A stretch of DNA of 64,000 nucleotides from Punctularia strigosozonata HHB-11173 SS5 (GCF_000264995.1 NW_006767442.1:710852-774851); one strand, 5' to 3'. Positions 47,269-58,314 are shown, counted from the first letter of the stretch. Notes: generated from the sequence alone by a model not told the origin. Translations and numbers: made by a program.

Positions 47269-48702
47269 TTACGCCTCTCCAAGCAGACTCCACTTCCTGA
47301 GCGTGCCGTCCTGATCAGCCGATACCAAGGATCTACTGTCATGGAGGAACACGAATGAGCCCGACCCGGGCACGCGATTTTCTCTGTCCATGTCCTGCTC
47401 GAACTCCCACTTCACGTTCTGTTCCGCATTGTAGATGACCAGCCGCCCGTCTCCAACCTTGAAGCCAAGCACGGGCGCCGCGCCGAGCGGACCGTGCCCA
47501 AACCGCACGATAGGAACCTCCAGAAAACTGGGAAACTGATGATCGTCGACTTGCCAGCAGCTTCGGCACTCTCCCGAGTGAACGTCGAAAACACGTACAG
47601 CGCCGCTTCCGGCACCGGCGGCAAGGTAGAGCGGCCCACCCGCCGCGTCAGGCACTGGGACAGGCGCAAAGCTGAGCGCGCGAATGAAAATCGAGAAACC
47701 GCCCAGCGCGTGCACTAGTTGACCCGTTTGCGCGTCCCACACTCTAACCTTCCCATCCCCCGAGCCCACCGCGAGAAGCGTGCCATTCGGAGACCACGCC
47801 CCGCTCCAGTTTTGGCTTGTGCTACCCTTCAGCTCGCGCTCCAAGTTTCCTGTGTCGATGCTCCAGATGTGAACCGTCCTGTCCCAGGATACGACGGCGA
47901 GCTTGCGCGAGTCAGGGCTGTCGCCTAACCACGTGATGGAGTCGGTTGCCGCAATGCGAAAGCGCTCCCTCCGGGCAGTGAGATCATATACGACGCAGCC
48001 GCGACGCCCGTGGATGTAGAAAAGGAGGGTACCATCGCGGCTGAACGGGTACGAGCCAAACTGAGCGAGCTGTGCATCTTCGAAAGCGTCGCAATAGGAG
48101 TGAGGGAGGTCTGCGTTTTCAGAGGCGTTGCTCCTGCGCCCTTCGCGACGCATCACGGCGCTCAGCAGTACCTCTTCAAATCCCGTGCGGATCGTCGCCG
48201 TCTCTGCTTCGATGTCCTGTGCCGTCCAGCCGCGGGGGATAGCCAGCTGCTGAAGCAATGGTTCGACCGCCTCCTTCGCAACACTGTCCACCGCATTCTG
48301 CGCTGTCTCTACAATGCCTTCCTCCTCGCCGAGGTCCCAAAGGCACGTCGTCGCGTCTCGCACTCTCCCCGATTGGCTCGTGCTGGAGGCGAGCAGCCCG
48401 CCGTTGTGGTGGAAGTGGACGGAGTGAATACGGCCGACATGGCCGCGGAGCCGACGTCGCAGATTCAGCGTCGCGGCATCGTAGATATGGATGTCGTTGT
48501 TGGCACCAATGGCGAGCAAAGCGCCGTCCGGGGAGATGGCAAGATTGGACGTGGGCTGGCCGGGCAGCACGGCCTTGGAGTGCTCCTCTCCCCACTTCTT
48601 GGGACCTGCGAACCCAGGCGCCCACGTCACTTGTTGCCCGTCCTTTTCGAAATCATGTTGCATTTTGTGCACCCATGCATTGATGAAGCGTTTCGGGTTC
48701 AT
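47269..48702 (-). CDS. WD40-repeat protein B (tandem single-exon pair)
   Basis: A single exon, 477 aa, closely similar to WD40 gene A: the cap NAWVHKMQHDFEKDGQQVTW, then AISPDGALLAIGANNDIHIY, SVHFHHNGGLLASSTS, LAVVSWDRTVHIWSIDTGN, GAWSPNGTLLAVGSGDGKVR and the end DGTLRKWSLLGEA. An extra run of about 14 residues (SDAFEDAQLAQF-like) lies in the middle relative to A. Codons align along the whole length, so this is a tandem duplication after which both copies stayed open. Function is unknown; the same propeller scaffold reasoning applies. ATG 48702 starts MNPKRF, while copy A has a longer MTVTTPQDF start. Confidence 0.82.
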   Translation of the reverse strand: MNPKRFINAWVHKMQHDFEKDGQQVTWAPGFAGPKKWGEEHSKAVLPGQPTSNLAISPDGALLAIGANNDIHIYDAATLNLRRRLRGHVGRIHSVHFHHNGGLLASSTSQSGRVRDATTCLWDLGEEEGIVETAQNAVDSVAKEAVEPLLQQLAIPRGWTAQDIEAETATIRTGFEEVLLSAVMRREGRRSNASENADLPHSYCDAFEDAQLAQFGSYPFSRDGTLLFYIHGRRGCVVYDLTARRERFRIAATDSITWLGDSPDSRKLAVVSWDRTVHIWSIDTGNLERELKGSTSQNWSGAWSPNGTLLAVGSGDGKVRVWDAQTGQLVHALGGFSIFIRALSFAPVPVPDAAGGPLYLAAGAGSGAVRVFDVHSGECRSCWQVDDHQFPSFLEVPIVRFGHGPLGAAPVLGFKVGDGRLVIYNAEQNVKWEFEQDMDRENRVPGSGSFVFLHDSRSLVSADQDGTLRKWSLLGEA

Positions 48703-49028
48703 GGTGTGCTATGGAGACGCGGATGGAGCGTTTGGGAGTGGATGCGATGTCTGCTTCATATACAGACCGTGTCGCGAGCATTACGGGAAGACTGTGCCTC
48801 GACTTGATCTTAGTCTGCATCTTGAGAGAGGGATGTGATCTGGACGCGAATTCAATCATTTGAATCAATGGCAATAGACCCTTCGCCGACATCTATGGTT
48901 TAGATCAGAGAATCCTCCAATGAGGTCCATGCAGCACTCTGGCATGAGACTATCCGAAGTCAAGCGTACGATGGTAACATTGATGAACTAAGTGCCACAG
49001 CGAGTCTCGACAGAGAATGAGAGCAGTG
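48703..49028. other. Upstream flank of WD40 gene B
   Basis: 326 bp, no gene seen; it ends at the start of the repeat-rich hAT-like remnant. Confidence 0.4.
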
Positions 49029-49790
49029 CAGGGTTGTCCTTGGATAGACTAATCCGTGGATAACCGCGGATACGAACCGTTTCGCACGGATACAATTCGG
49101 ATCGGATTAGTTCTCACGGATTACGGTGTCGCGCTGATATCGTACTATCCGTGTTCAACTCGGGTTTCTGGTGTCCCGTGCACTCTCTGACTGTTCACTT
49201 GTACCTACGAAAGCACTTTCGCCATCACCAAGCTCTTCTTCGCAATTCTCATCCAAACGAGCTTCCGACGCATTATCACGGCAACACTCCCAGGCTGACG
49301 AGAATGACAACCCGGCAACTGTCGAGCCGTCACATAAGAGGAGAAAGCGGACAAAATCTGGCCTATACAGCGAGAGTACTGAACAGGTTTGGGGCAAACC
49401 TGACTCGGAAATCATTGGTACGCAATCCAGTTGCAGAGCCTGCGTGCCAGAGTTGCCGTAGGTTCCTGGGTAGAGGCTCCTTGGTTTGATCTCGAAGAGA
49501 CTACACGACTCGTAGACGACACGTCACAACCACTGAGAGGGTGACTTATCACTCAATCTCCGTGAACTCCCCTTAGATTCACTATACTATAGACCTTACA
49601 TGTCGCATCTACTCTACACTCCATACATAGACCCTCAGATTCGATGTAATCTAGCGTACATACCTAGTATCCGTATGGATGTCACAATCCGCGGTATCCG
49701 CACGGATTGAATCCGCGCAGATATTGACCCGTGAATGTTTCGGCGGATGGATACGGATCATATCCGGATTCATCCAGGGAAAAGCCTGGA
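49029..49790. mobile_element. hAT-like DNA transposon remnant (subterminal-repeat rich)
   Basis: Both ends (about 49029-49161 and 49669-49790) are packed with short inverted words such as ATCCG, CGGAT, CCGCGG and GGATAC in both orientations, which is the look of hAT subterminal transposase-binding repeats. The left end starts near CAGGGTTGTCC, a hAT-like CAGGG terminus. The middle (49171-49461) has an open plus-strand frame with a basic word HKRRKRTKSG that could be a leftover of a transposase N-terminus. No clean terminal inverted repeat or 8-bp target duplication was found at the right end, so it is either decayed or not hAT. Confidence 0.4.
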
Positions 49791-50405
49791 GCAGTGGGCA
49801 ACGCTTTGCCGCAGCAAACACACACAAATATTCAAGTCACCTGACCTGTTTCTGCCTAGGCATATAAGGCGCGCGTCGACATTCGTGATTCCTTACCACT
49901 CTGGCCTTTTGGCTTAGATCAAGTGTAGTATCTGTTCTTAATAGTTTAACCACTATTATGGAGGCATCGCCTCCATTATTGGTTATCTAATTTTTGCCGC
50001 CCTTGTCCTTCGAGCTCTGCTTGCATCTCGTTGGCGCGATGTCCTTGGTATTGCAGTACCGCCTTGCGACGTCGGGGGATCCTCATCCTTTCTTTTCTGA
50101 AGTGCTCTTTGCAGTTGCCATTTGGCAACCAGCATGGCTTTCGGAAATGAATTGATTGAGTTTTTAGTAGTTTCAATGACCTAATACTTCGATGCGACCT
50201 CTGTGAGTCTCGGTGGAAAAACCGAATAACGTTATGCTTAACATGGCCGCCCTAAAAATGTGCCAGCCCTGAAAATGTGCCGTCGAAGCATAGCCACTCC
50301 GGATGCAGTAAGCGCCCGTCGGGTTAACATATCTGCTTGAATGCTTCAGGCGAGACCTTCCTGCCTCTTTCCAGGCAAAATGTATCGCAACACGACAAAA
50401 CAACT
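49791..50405. other. Gene-free flank between transposon remnant and tRNA-Lys
   Basis: AT-rich low-complexity patches and a near-duplicate AAAATGTGCC word at 50255 and 50273. No gene seen. Confidence 0.4.
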
Positions 50406-50504
50406 AGCCCACCGCGAGGGTCGAACTCGCAGCCTTCAGATTAACTGCCCACCTATCAGGTGCTCTTAAGAGTCTGACGCTCTATCCGATTGAGCTAGGC
50501 GGGC
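50406..50504 (-). tRNA. tRNA-Lys (anticodon CUU) with 25-nt intron
   Basis: Minus-strand cloverleaf: acceptor GCCCGCC/GGTGGGC (one G-U pair), D stem GCTC/GAGC, anticodon stem TCAGA/TCTGA, anticodon CTT (map 50468-50470), T stem GCGAG/CTCGC with loop TTCGACC, discriminator T. The 25-nt intron (50442-50466) follows position 37. The mature length is 74 nt before CCA. The anticodon reads AAG, the favoured lysine codon. Confidence 0.93.
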
Positions 50505-50619
50505 GCTTATTATTGATGGCAATACCACATATACATCCTGCACTTGAGGTCTACAGGTGTTCTCTACAGCGGCGTGCTTGAAGAAAGATTATCATTCGCA
50601 TTGTGAGCCGATCCAATAG

Positions 50620-52006
50620 CTAACCCTCGATGTGCAGTGCATCGACGATGGCGTCTATAGCCCGATTACCCCCTAGTCTCTCTAGTTCGTTTCGTATTTG
50701 CCGTTCTAGACTGCGCAAGACCGTGAGGGTATATTCGAGGGAACGTGTGTGATCGCGCATGTAACCGATGATATGCCTCTTGAGGGTCGGCGTAGCCGGT
50801 CGCTTCTGTAGTACGTCTTGAGGGCGTATGATAAGAGTCGAGGGACGGAAGACGAGAGGGTCGTACGTACTCAGAACCTGCCGGTTGGATGCATCGGCTC
50901 GCACCGAGTGGACAATTGGGAACGAGAATTTACCCTCCGTTAAGTCTTCGGCGAAACCTTTGTTGGTCGCATACTGATAGCCGTGCATCAAGGGGTTCAG
51001 TGATATTTTGGAGGGGTAGACCGTAGGTACTCACCTCCGTACTTTGTAGGTTCATGTAGTCGTCGCGAATCTGGAAGTAGATACCGATGATATTGACCAG
51101 CGGGACATAGTCTCTGGTGATCCGTTCAGACCCAATCAATGGTTATTCTAAACGAGGAGCACATACACGTCTGTATTCGCGGTCGCACAAGCCATCATCA
51201 ACTTGATTGCTATACGAAACAAACCACCAGTTTCTGATGCGCAGGTGTGAGTGTGGTGTCTCTCTGAGCATCGCTTGAGAACTCTGACTGTTGTTGACCA
51301 TGGCGATGTACTCTTCTTCCGTAGGGCAGGTCAAGGAATCGCGCCAGACAAGCTCGAGCCCCTGCCCGCGATGCAGGTTCAGTAATTCGGCTAGCGAGAG
51401 CATGAGCGAGGGCTTACGACTAGACGGCAAACGAATCACATACTTGTCACCATCTTATCCAAGTCTATGGAAGATGATGTTCGCAGAGAGGCGAGTTCCT
51501 GGTATGCAAGGAAATAAACGTAGTTCGCCGAGTTGATAGTCTGGGGAATCCCGTAAATCTTGTGGGCGACTATTCGTTGCGTTGTTGGATCAGGACAACG
51601 GCAGTATTAACGATGCACTCACCCGGCGCCCCACGACGTAGTTGGGAGTCATCTTCGATATCGTCAACGCTGCGCCCTATGCGATCAATCTACCGGCGCT
51701 CTTTATAGCATAAAACAGGTACACACAGGAGAGACGCGCTATGGAGCATGCTGACAACGCGTGCAACGATGCGCAACTGTTGCGGTGGGACGCGAAGCCA
51801 TGTATTGAAGGCTTCTATCATCTGTCCGCGTATCTCCTTCCCCGGATTTGAGGTGATATAGGTGAACGGCTCGAGCAGCACCTATGTCGCCTGATCGGTC
51901 ACATAGTCCGGGACAAAACGGCGTAATTGCTGACCGATTCGTTCGACTCCGTCCATTGACCGGAGTCCGCCAATAGAGCGAGCACGTCGTCGTGTATAGT
52001 ACTCAT
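50620..52006 (-). CDS. BTS1: Geranylgeranyl diphosphate synthase
   Basis: Multi-exon trans-prenyltransferase. The first exon (51935-52006) codes [20 protein letters not shown] and SNES, then a 53-nt intron leads into [20 protein letters not shown]. Motifs: the first Asp-rich motif in [16 protein letters not shown] (near 51660), [12 protein letters not shown], an [13 protein letters not shown]-like stretch, and the second Asp-rich motif [10 protein letters not shown], then a [10 protein letters not shown] loop. DDxxD without an aromatic residue five places before it and the overall words fit a type III eukaryotic GGPP synthase. It makes GGPP for protein geranylgeranylation, ubiquinone side chains and diterpenes. 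No terpene cyclase or P450 is nearby, so a primary role is more likely. A TATA box lies at 52061. Confidence 0.92.
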
Positions 52007-52476
52007 CGTTAGTCAAGGAACTGGCGCGCAGCTGTCCGCGGCGATCATTAGAGGGCGAGCTATATATATCAGCGTAACTCCCTTTACGTAACGATCGTCG
52101 CCGCGCCCAAAAAGTCGCCGACGGGCGTGGCTGGCGCTCACCCTTTGCAACGATCGTTCTCTGCAACTCCGACGTCTATCTGGGACAAGTTCTTCTAGAG
52201 TATGGACGCCTGTATCTAGGTCAACGGATATCGCCTTGACTGATCGGAACGGCCAGAAATGAAACGCTTTGACTCTGGTTCATTCGTTCCTTCGATAGGG
52301 TTAACTCGGACCTCCGCCAGCTCGCGCCGCACCACAATCTCTACCCATATAGATTGATGACGCCTCTATGGATCTCGGCTTGCTGCAAACCGTAGACCCG
52401 TGTGATACCGTACTATCGCGACGAGCGCCCAGCGGAGCTCAGCATTCTATAAGCCCGGCTTGCATGAAAGCTTCCC
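52007..52476. other. Divergent promoter region GGPP synthase / BTB gene A
   Basis: 470 bp between two start codons. It includes the GGPP-synthase TATA box and, near 52447, a TATAAG word 30 nt from BTB gene A. No gene seen. Confidence 0.45.
52061..52069 (-). promoter_or_regulatory. TATA box of GGPP synthase
   Basis: A TATATATA run lies about 55 nt upstream of the ATG at 52006, which supports the short first exon. Confidence 0.45.
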
Positions 52477-53730
52477 ATGTGTTCCCCACCGCACGACCTC
52501 GCCATGAGCCCGGGTATCTCTGACATTTCCATAGTCACTGACTCGTCTGGCGATGTGGATGTGGACGAAATCAGTATCTGCTCTTTCACCAGCTCGCATG
52601 ATGCACAGTGTGGAGGACTGCCGCAGTCTTCAGCATGCGTACCGGCTGCCCTTCCTCACCCAAGATGGTACATACGCGACGACAACGTCGAGATCCTGGT
52701 ACGCACGCTTCATAACATACGTAGTGGGATGACCTTGAGCCTCTCAACGCAGGCCAGTGGCTATGTATTCAAAGTGCCTCGACACTCTCTCCAAAGAGGA
52801 TCCACGCGGTTCAGGGAACTCTGCGCTGCTCAAGAAATGAACTTTGACAGGACCTTTAGCCCGATCGTTTTGCCGGACAGCATCAGTGATCAAGATTTTG
52901 AGCGTTTCTTGGATTTGCTCTATCCGATGTAAGCCGGAAAACCCAGCATCGTCGGACATCAGCTCTAATATCATGATCGTTTCAGCGTTTTCGGGGTATA
53001 TACAGCGCATACGTCAGAGGAGTGGACGTCGGTCCTACGGGTTGCGCACTACTTGCGCTTCGAATCCCTGCGGGCTCTTGCAATCAGAACGCTCTATTCG
53101 ATCGCATCGCCTGTCGAAAAGATCGTCTGTGCTCGCGACTTCGGCATCGACGAATGGCTCGAAGAAGCGTATGCGGACATCTGCCTCCGCCCGTCTCCCT
53201 TGTGCGAGGAGGAAGGGGTATTGATCGGCCTTTCCACCTGCCTGAAGATCGCCGCTGCGCGAGAAGCTATCAGAGGGACCTCTGCATTGACAGATGTCAC
53301 ATCTGCTCAATCAATCATCAGACGAGCGTTTGGTCTGACGATAGATCACGTTGATCCTGCGGTACCCGTCGACCATTCTGCATGCATCTCAGATCAGGCT
53401 CCAGACGCTTGCGACGACAAGTAAGTTCCGTTTACTGGTTTTGTAGACCTTGACTGACGTTCGGCATTATCTATATGAAGTGTTACCGGGGCGATTGCGA
53501 TCCCTGTCACCAGCAAGTCACTAGGAGGCCCTTCGGGGATACCCACCTGCTTACCTCCACAGGGTCTGACCAAGCGACAGCGCAAGGAATGGGTGACCGC
53601 GGTGCAAAATGCCGCGAAGAAAGCTGACAAGACGAGTGGGAAGAATGGAAACCGTACGGCAACATCGTCTAGCACACGCAAAACCTCGGGGCTCAACCCT
53701 CTTGCTCCAGCATTCAACGCAGTACGATGA
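52477..53730 (+). CDS. BTB/POZ domain protein A
   Basis: Four exons. After a Ser-rich start (SPGISDISIVTDSSGD) comes WYIRDDNVEIL, then (intron) GYVFKVPRHSLQRGSTRF, IVLPDSISDQDFERFLDLLY, (intron at LYPM) VFGVYTAHTSEEWTSVLRVA with HYLRFESL, and ICLRPSPLCEEEGVLIGLST. This BTB/BACK-like organisation is the lineage-expanded agaricomycete type; members act as adaptors, possibly of Cul3 ligases, but this is not shown. The third intron (53421-53480) is GT-AG and leads to a basic tail GLTKRQRKEWVTAVQNAAKK. Same intron positions recur in genes B, C and D, showing a tandem family. Confidence 0.85.
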
Positions 53731-54360
53731 AGTTATTGGCAAAGCATTGGTTTGTCCCGGAGACGCATGATGTCTTCGAGAATGCACGTGGCTTTGTTCG
53801 CGTCGTCGTGAGCTTTTGGTGATGGTACATGCCCACACTCTTCTCTGCCTGAATATGACCTCGTGTACGCTGAATATTGGAATCTGTACCAGAGATTGTG
53901 ATCGGGAGCAGACTAATTCATTGGCCGTACATGAGGAGTGTTCGGACGTTGCCTCATTGCGACGCCCTCGAGCTGGTCACGTAGGATTTGAACCTCGCGC
54001 TCCGGACGATTCTACTAGTAGACAAGAGCATTCTCAATTGGTTCACCGCACCGGGAGTCCTTGCGTCCGTCCATGGATAGTAGACGTGTACGATCTCCGC
54101 GAGGGATGCGTAGGCCACGTTGCTCGACTACGCAATTCCGCCTCGAACTTCTCCACATATGAGAATGAAATGATATCCGATCCGTCAGGTTTTTCTCGTA
54201 TTGAGGCAACTGGAAAGAAATAAGCATGAGCTCAGCCCATGGTGATCGATCGACTAGAACATGCCTTGCAAATCGGACTACACGGCACCAAAATATCCTT
54301 CCAGATCGCGCGGGGGCATGTGGCATCGATCACGAACTGCCATCATCTCATGCGCGGCCG
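53731..54360. other. Convergent 3' region between BTB A and aquaporin
   Basis: 630 bp without a supportable gene. Short frames here carry no family motif. Confidence 0.4.
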
Positions 54361-55402
54361 TCAAACATCGCTGTCGTTCGGCCGAGCTGTCTCGGTAATG
54401 ATAGCTGGTATGGGCGAATCTGGCGAGTCCTTGTGATCGGTCGAGTCCTGACGAGGCGCAAGCGTCCAGTACTCGCAGCTGTACACATCTCGGTGTCAAC
54501 CATCTGACGATACTTCGGTCAAGTACACTCACTACTTGAGCCCCCAATAGATGGCGACTGCGAGGAAGGAGCCGAGTGCCGGGCCTACCCAGTACTGAAG
54601 AAAGCAATCAGGGCGGGGGCAGCCATGCGGTGGAAGGGAAACCTACGATCCAATGTGTACTGTGTGGGAAGCCGGAGACAACGGCGGGTCCGAAGGAACG
54701 CGCTGTGTTCATAGAACCACCGGTGTACGGGATGGCGAACCTGTTCACGCAATGACCGTCAGCGACCTGATACTCCGAGGTGATGGCGTGGCCACCTACA
54801 ACAAGCCAGCGAAGAGAGTGAGACCAATGCCGACCGGTGCGAATGGGGTTGCGACGTGCTTCTCTGCGGCGAGCATGAGTACGGCTAGGCATAAAGCCGC
54901 CGTGATGAACATCTCGATGAAGACACCTTGCGCGGAGTTGATCTTTGGCCCCAATGTCGTGCTGATGAGAATGATATTCGTGAGCCCCATGATGAACAGT
55001 CAATCAGAGTGTTGCGTACTTTGACGATGTCACACCGGAAGTCAACGCAAGCACCAAAGCCGCCGCGGTGATCCCGCCGAGAAGCTGCGCAATGCAAAAC
55101 AGCACGAATCGCACCGGGGTGATTATTTTGCATAATACGAGCGCGAGCGCGACGTTCGGGTTGAAGATCGCGCCGGTGACGCGGAAGAAGAGCCACGCTG
55201 AAATGAGGAGCGAAATACCGCCGCTGGTTGCGATGTAGAGCTGAGTCTCGACAATCGGGCTGCTCGTCACGTAGTCGTCCTGAACGGCGACAGCCTGGAT
55301 GGCGCCAAAGAAAAGAAGTAGGAATGTGGTGGTGCCGATGTACTCAAGCGCGGCGGCTTGCAAGTCGTTCGCGAGCGCTCTGCGCTGCTGCGTCATGTAC
55401 AT
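54361..55402 (-). CDS. Orthodox-type aquaporin (MIP family)
   Basis: Six-helix MIP protein of several exons. It starts MYMTQQRRALANDLQAAALE. Helices show TTTFLLLFFGAIQAVAVQDD and SLLISAWLFFRVTGAIFNPN. The first pore half-helix reads GAIFNPNVALALV (NPN in place of NPA) and the second GGSMNTARSFGPAVV (NTA in place of NPA). HWIYWVGPALGSFLAVAIYW closes the sixth helix. A last intron splits YWGLKY from CEYWTLAPRQDSTDHKDSPD, giving a cytosolic tail whose EYW word recurs in fungal aquaporins I remember. Water or small-solute transport is the expected role. The gene sits in the middle of the BTB array, convergent to A and divergent from B. Confidence 0.85.
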
Positions 55403-55961
55403 CTTGGCTCAGGACGAGCCAAAGATGGATAGATAGGCTGTGGTTTGGGATTAGTGTGGATGGTATTCTCCAGAAAAGCGGGTCCGAACGGGGTCCAGCG
55501 CATTCTCCTGTTGAGTGAAGGGTCAGAGCAGACGTCTCCCCTCATGCTCATGACGACACAACGGCCGGAGATCTTGCGAGCCTGTCTCAGACGGCTCCTC
55601 ATTGTGAAGGCGTTCGACGTCGACGTGAAGCAGTACCGTGTGAACTTGGCCGCCGCCTCCTTGATCCCTGCAGTGTACGCGTGAACCACCGTAACCTCTA
55701 CCATGTGCGTTTGTCCAACCTCCCGGAAGACGAGCTATGTCGTGCCAGCGGAACCACTTCAAGGACGATCCAATGACGCCTACGACACGGATGACTTGCC
55801 ACCGGCACATCGAATACATAACCGTTTGGATTTCCTGCTCCGGTCATTCGTACATGCCGTAAATGCTGTTCGGGCATGCGGCGAGCACGTGTAGTACTAA
55901 ACGCAAGCCCCAAGACCAACCTTGGCGGTTGGCACTTCGTACCATACACAACGCTCAGCCA
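55403..55961. other. Divergent promoter region aquaporin / BTB gene B
   Basis: About 560 bp. Overlapping frames on both strands show no family motif. An extra 5' exon of the aquaporin cannot be excluded. Confidence 0.4.
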
Positions 55962-57354
55962 ATGAGTTCCTCTTCTTCGAAGGGTAGAATGAGTCCGACT
56001 CTCTCTGACATCTCTATCATCACCGCTTCATCTGAGACCATGGACGCTATCGGAGCAGCCCTCTCTCCTGGGTTCGGATCCGCAGCAGTACAATCCAAGG
56101 AAGTACCGCGCCCTATCTCGCACCCGAGGTGGTACATACACGATGAAAATGTCGAGATCGTGGTATGTGATATGGTCGCTCATGTTACGACCTTATCGTA
56201 TCCTCACATGTAATCACAGGCAGGCGGCTACATGTTCAGAGTACCACGATATTCTCTTCAGAGAGGCTCGGAGCGTTTCAGGGAACTTTCAGCTGCACAA
56301 AAACTGAACCCGGATGGCACTCGTGCGCCTATCGTTCTGCCGGTTTCCATCACAGACGAGGATTTCGAACGATTCCTGGATCTCCTCTACCCAATGTGAG
56401 CTGTGGCACTGCATGAATCACTGACCTTCGCATTGACGTTGCATATATATGTAAGTGTTTTCGGGACGTACGCGTTGCATACATCGAAGGAATGGACGTC
56501 GGCACTGCGTGTCGCGCATTATCTGCGATTCGACTCTATCAGAGCCCTCGCCATGAAACAACTGTACTCTCTCGCGTCACCCGTCGAAAAGATAGTCTGT
56601 GCGCGGGAATTTGATATCCCCCAGTGGTTGCAGGGTGCGTACACGGACCTCTGCCTCCGTTCCGCTCCCCTGTGCCCGAAGGAAGGCAGACTCCTCGGTC
56701 TCTCAACGTGCCTCAAGATCGCAGCCGCGCGGGAAGCCCTGCGCACCCCCGCCGCTCCAATCGATCAGACTCTCGCTACGCCCATCGTTAAGGAGACATT
56801 TGGTCTTGGGGTGGATGGAAATACTACCACGGCGATCCGTGACCAGTCTCAAAGCATCCCTCCTTCAGCAAGCGCCACGAGCAAGCCGTGCAGCCCTGAT
56901 GCTACGAAGCAAGTGTTCCCTCTGTTCATTCGTGTCTCAATCCAACCATATCATAACGATATCCAGTGTCGTTCGCCCTCCCCTTTTTCCTCAAGCGACA
57001 CGCCAACTAGAAAAGGCTCCCGTGTCCGAGAAAGAGGAATGGAATGACGACGTGAGCAAGCAAGAGGTGACGAACAGCCAATCCCAGGGAACGGCGGCGC
57101 AGGTGAAGCATCATGCAGAGCTAGAATCACATCTGTCCGATCCTCCTGCCGGTCTATCAAATAAGCAGCGGAAGCAATGGGTGCAGAAAGCCAAAGCAGC
57201 AGCTATCGCTAAGCACAGGGAGGAGGTGGGGAGACATGTAACTGGAGGCGGGGTGGCAGACGAGGGAGGCGTTGAAAGACGCCGAACTCCTGGTGGTAGT
57301 TCAAGCTTCAACTACAGGTCGTCCTCCGAACTCCTGGGAATTGTTCAATGCTGA
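55962..57354 (+). CDS. BTB/POZ domain protein B
   Basis: Four exons, closest to BTB A. It starts MSSSSSKGRMSPTLSDISII; then RWYIHDENVEIV, GGYMFRVPRYSLQRGSERF, PVSITDEDFERFLDLLYPM, VFGTYALHTSKEWTSALRVA and KIVCAREFDIPQWLQGAYTD. The third intron (56910-56966) has a GC donor (AA|GCAAGT) where gene A has GT in the same phase and position. Splicing it yields a basic tail with GLSNKQRKQWVQKAKAAAIA, parallel to gene A. The last codons run into a short direct-repeat patch (57308 on). Function is unknown; a protein-interaction or ubiquitin-ligase adaptor role is inferred from the domain. Confidence 0.85.
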
Positions 57355-57418
57355 TGCATCAACTACAGGTCGTCGCCCCAACCGCTGGGAGACATCCGAT
57401 CTTCAACTACAGGTCGTC
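57308..57418 (+). repeat. Three imperfect direct repeats at the 3' end of BTB B
   Basis: The 16-mer TCAACTACAGGTCGTC occurs at 57308, 57359 and 57403 (spacing 51 and 44), followed by similar CCGAACTCCTGGGA / CCCAACCGCTGGGA words. The first copy overlaps the end of the BTB B coding region. Confidence 0.75.
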
Positions 57419-58314
57419 CTGGCGGATGGATGCAGGGTTGGCTCGCTGAATTTGAGGCGAGAGCTCACTTGGACACATCAGATTCGGACGACCCGGAATA
57501 GCTAGCTCTTCAGCGATTGCAATGTATCGAGGCGGACGATGATTATCACAGAAAGGCACTGCTTAGTTTGGGACTGCACTCGCAGGGTGGGCTGTCTGTG
57601 CCTTATTCGACAAACACGTGGCTTGAGGGTGAGGTTATCGTCAGTATTAGAGAGTTAATCCAAGCGGGATATGGTCATCAAGGCGAAGGCATTACCTATC
57701 CCGTGCTCGGGCAAAACATATGCCTTTGTTCTGTGGCGAACGAGGCTCAACGTGGCAGAGCTAAGCGTGATTCGAACGGCACAATGGGCGCAGTCAAGGC
57801 TACAATGAGATGAAATGTGATGTGGGGGATGCATATGCCGGATTTCTTCTCAACAGCGCCATGAAGTGAAGACCAAAGGCATAATCACGGCTGCGGTCGC
57901 TGCAGGGTTTTCATTCGACCCACCACAGCCCTTCCATGCACCCCCGATTTTGTTGACGAACACTATGCCGAAATGCATGCAAAGATCATGTAAGGAATCC
58001 TCTGGATCACTGTCCGGGGAGATGCGGATGCACAATCCACTTCGTAGTATCTTTACTGTGAATGGGTGGAATGATGTTCACGTCTCCCCGGACGATGATC
58101 CCGGTACAAGAGAGGGATCCGAACCCGTGGACGAGCGAGGATCGTGGAAGCCTTCTGTCACTTATACACATACGCAAGATGACGGCCTGATAGGACACAA
58201 CGTGTCGCTATCTGCGGGGCAGAGGTCCAAGTTCTTCATCACGGGAGGGAATCTGCAAGTCGCAAGCTGTCAGGTCGTCTGATAGAACATATCGTCATCC
58301 GTACTGGGTCCCAT
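57355..58314. other. Gene-free stretch between BTB B and the BTB relic
   Basis: About 960 bp. Open frames at 57517-57813 (98 codons) and 57866-58282 (138 codons) show no motif I recognise. The second might be a degenerate 5' part of the BTB relic that follows, but it lacks the WYIRDDNVE word. Confidence 0.35.

Noticed and set aside
50620-55402. Terpene biosynthetic cluster built on GGPP synthase and aquaporin
   Set aside because: No terpene cyclase, P450, methyltransferase or transporter typical of such clusters is near; GGPP synthase also has a general housekeeping role.
57866-58282. 138-codon gene upstream of the BTB relic
   Set aside because: No recognisable motif and no link to the relic by a plausible splice.
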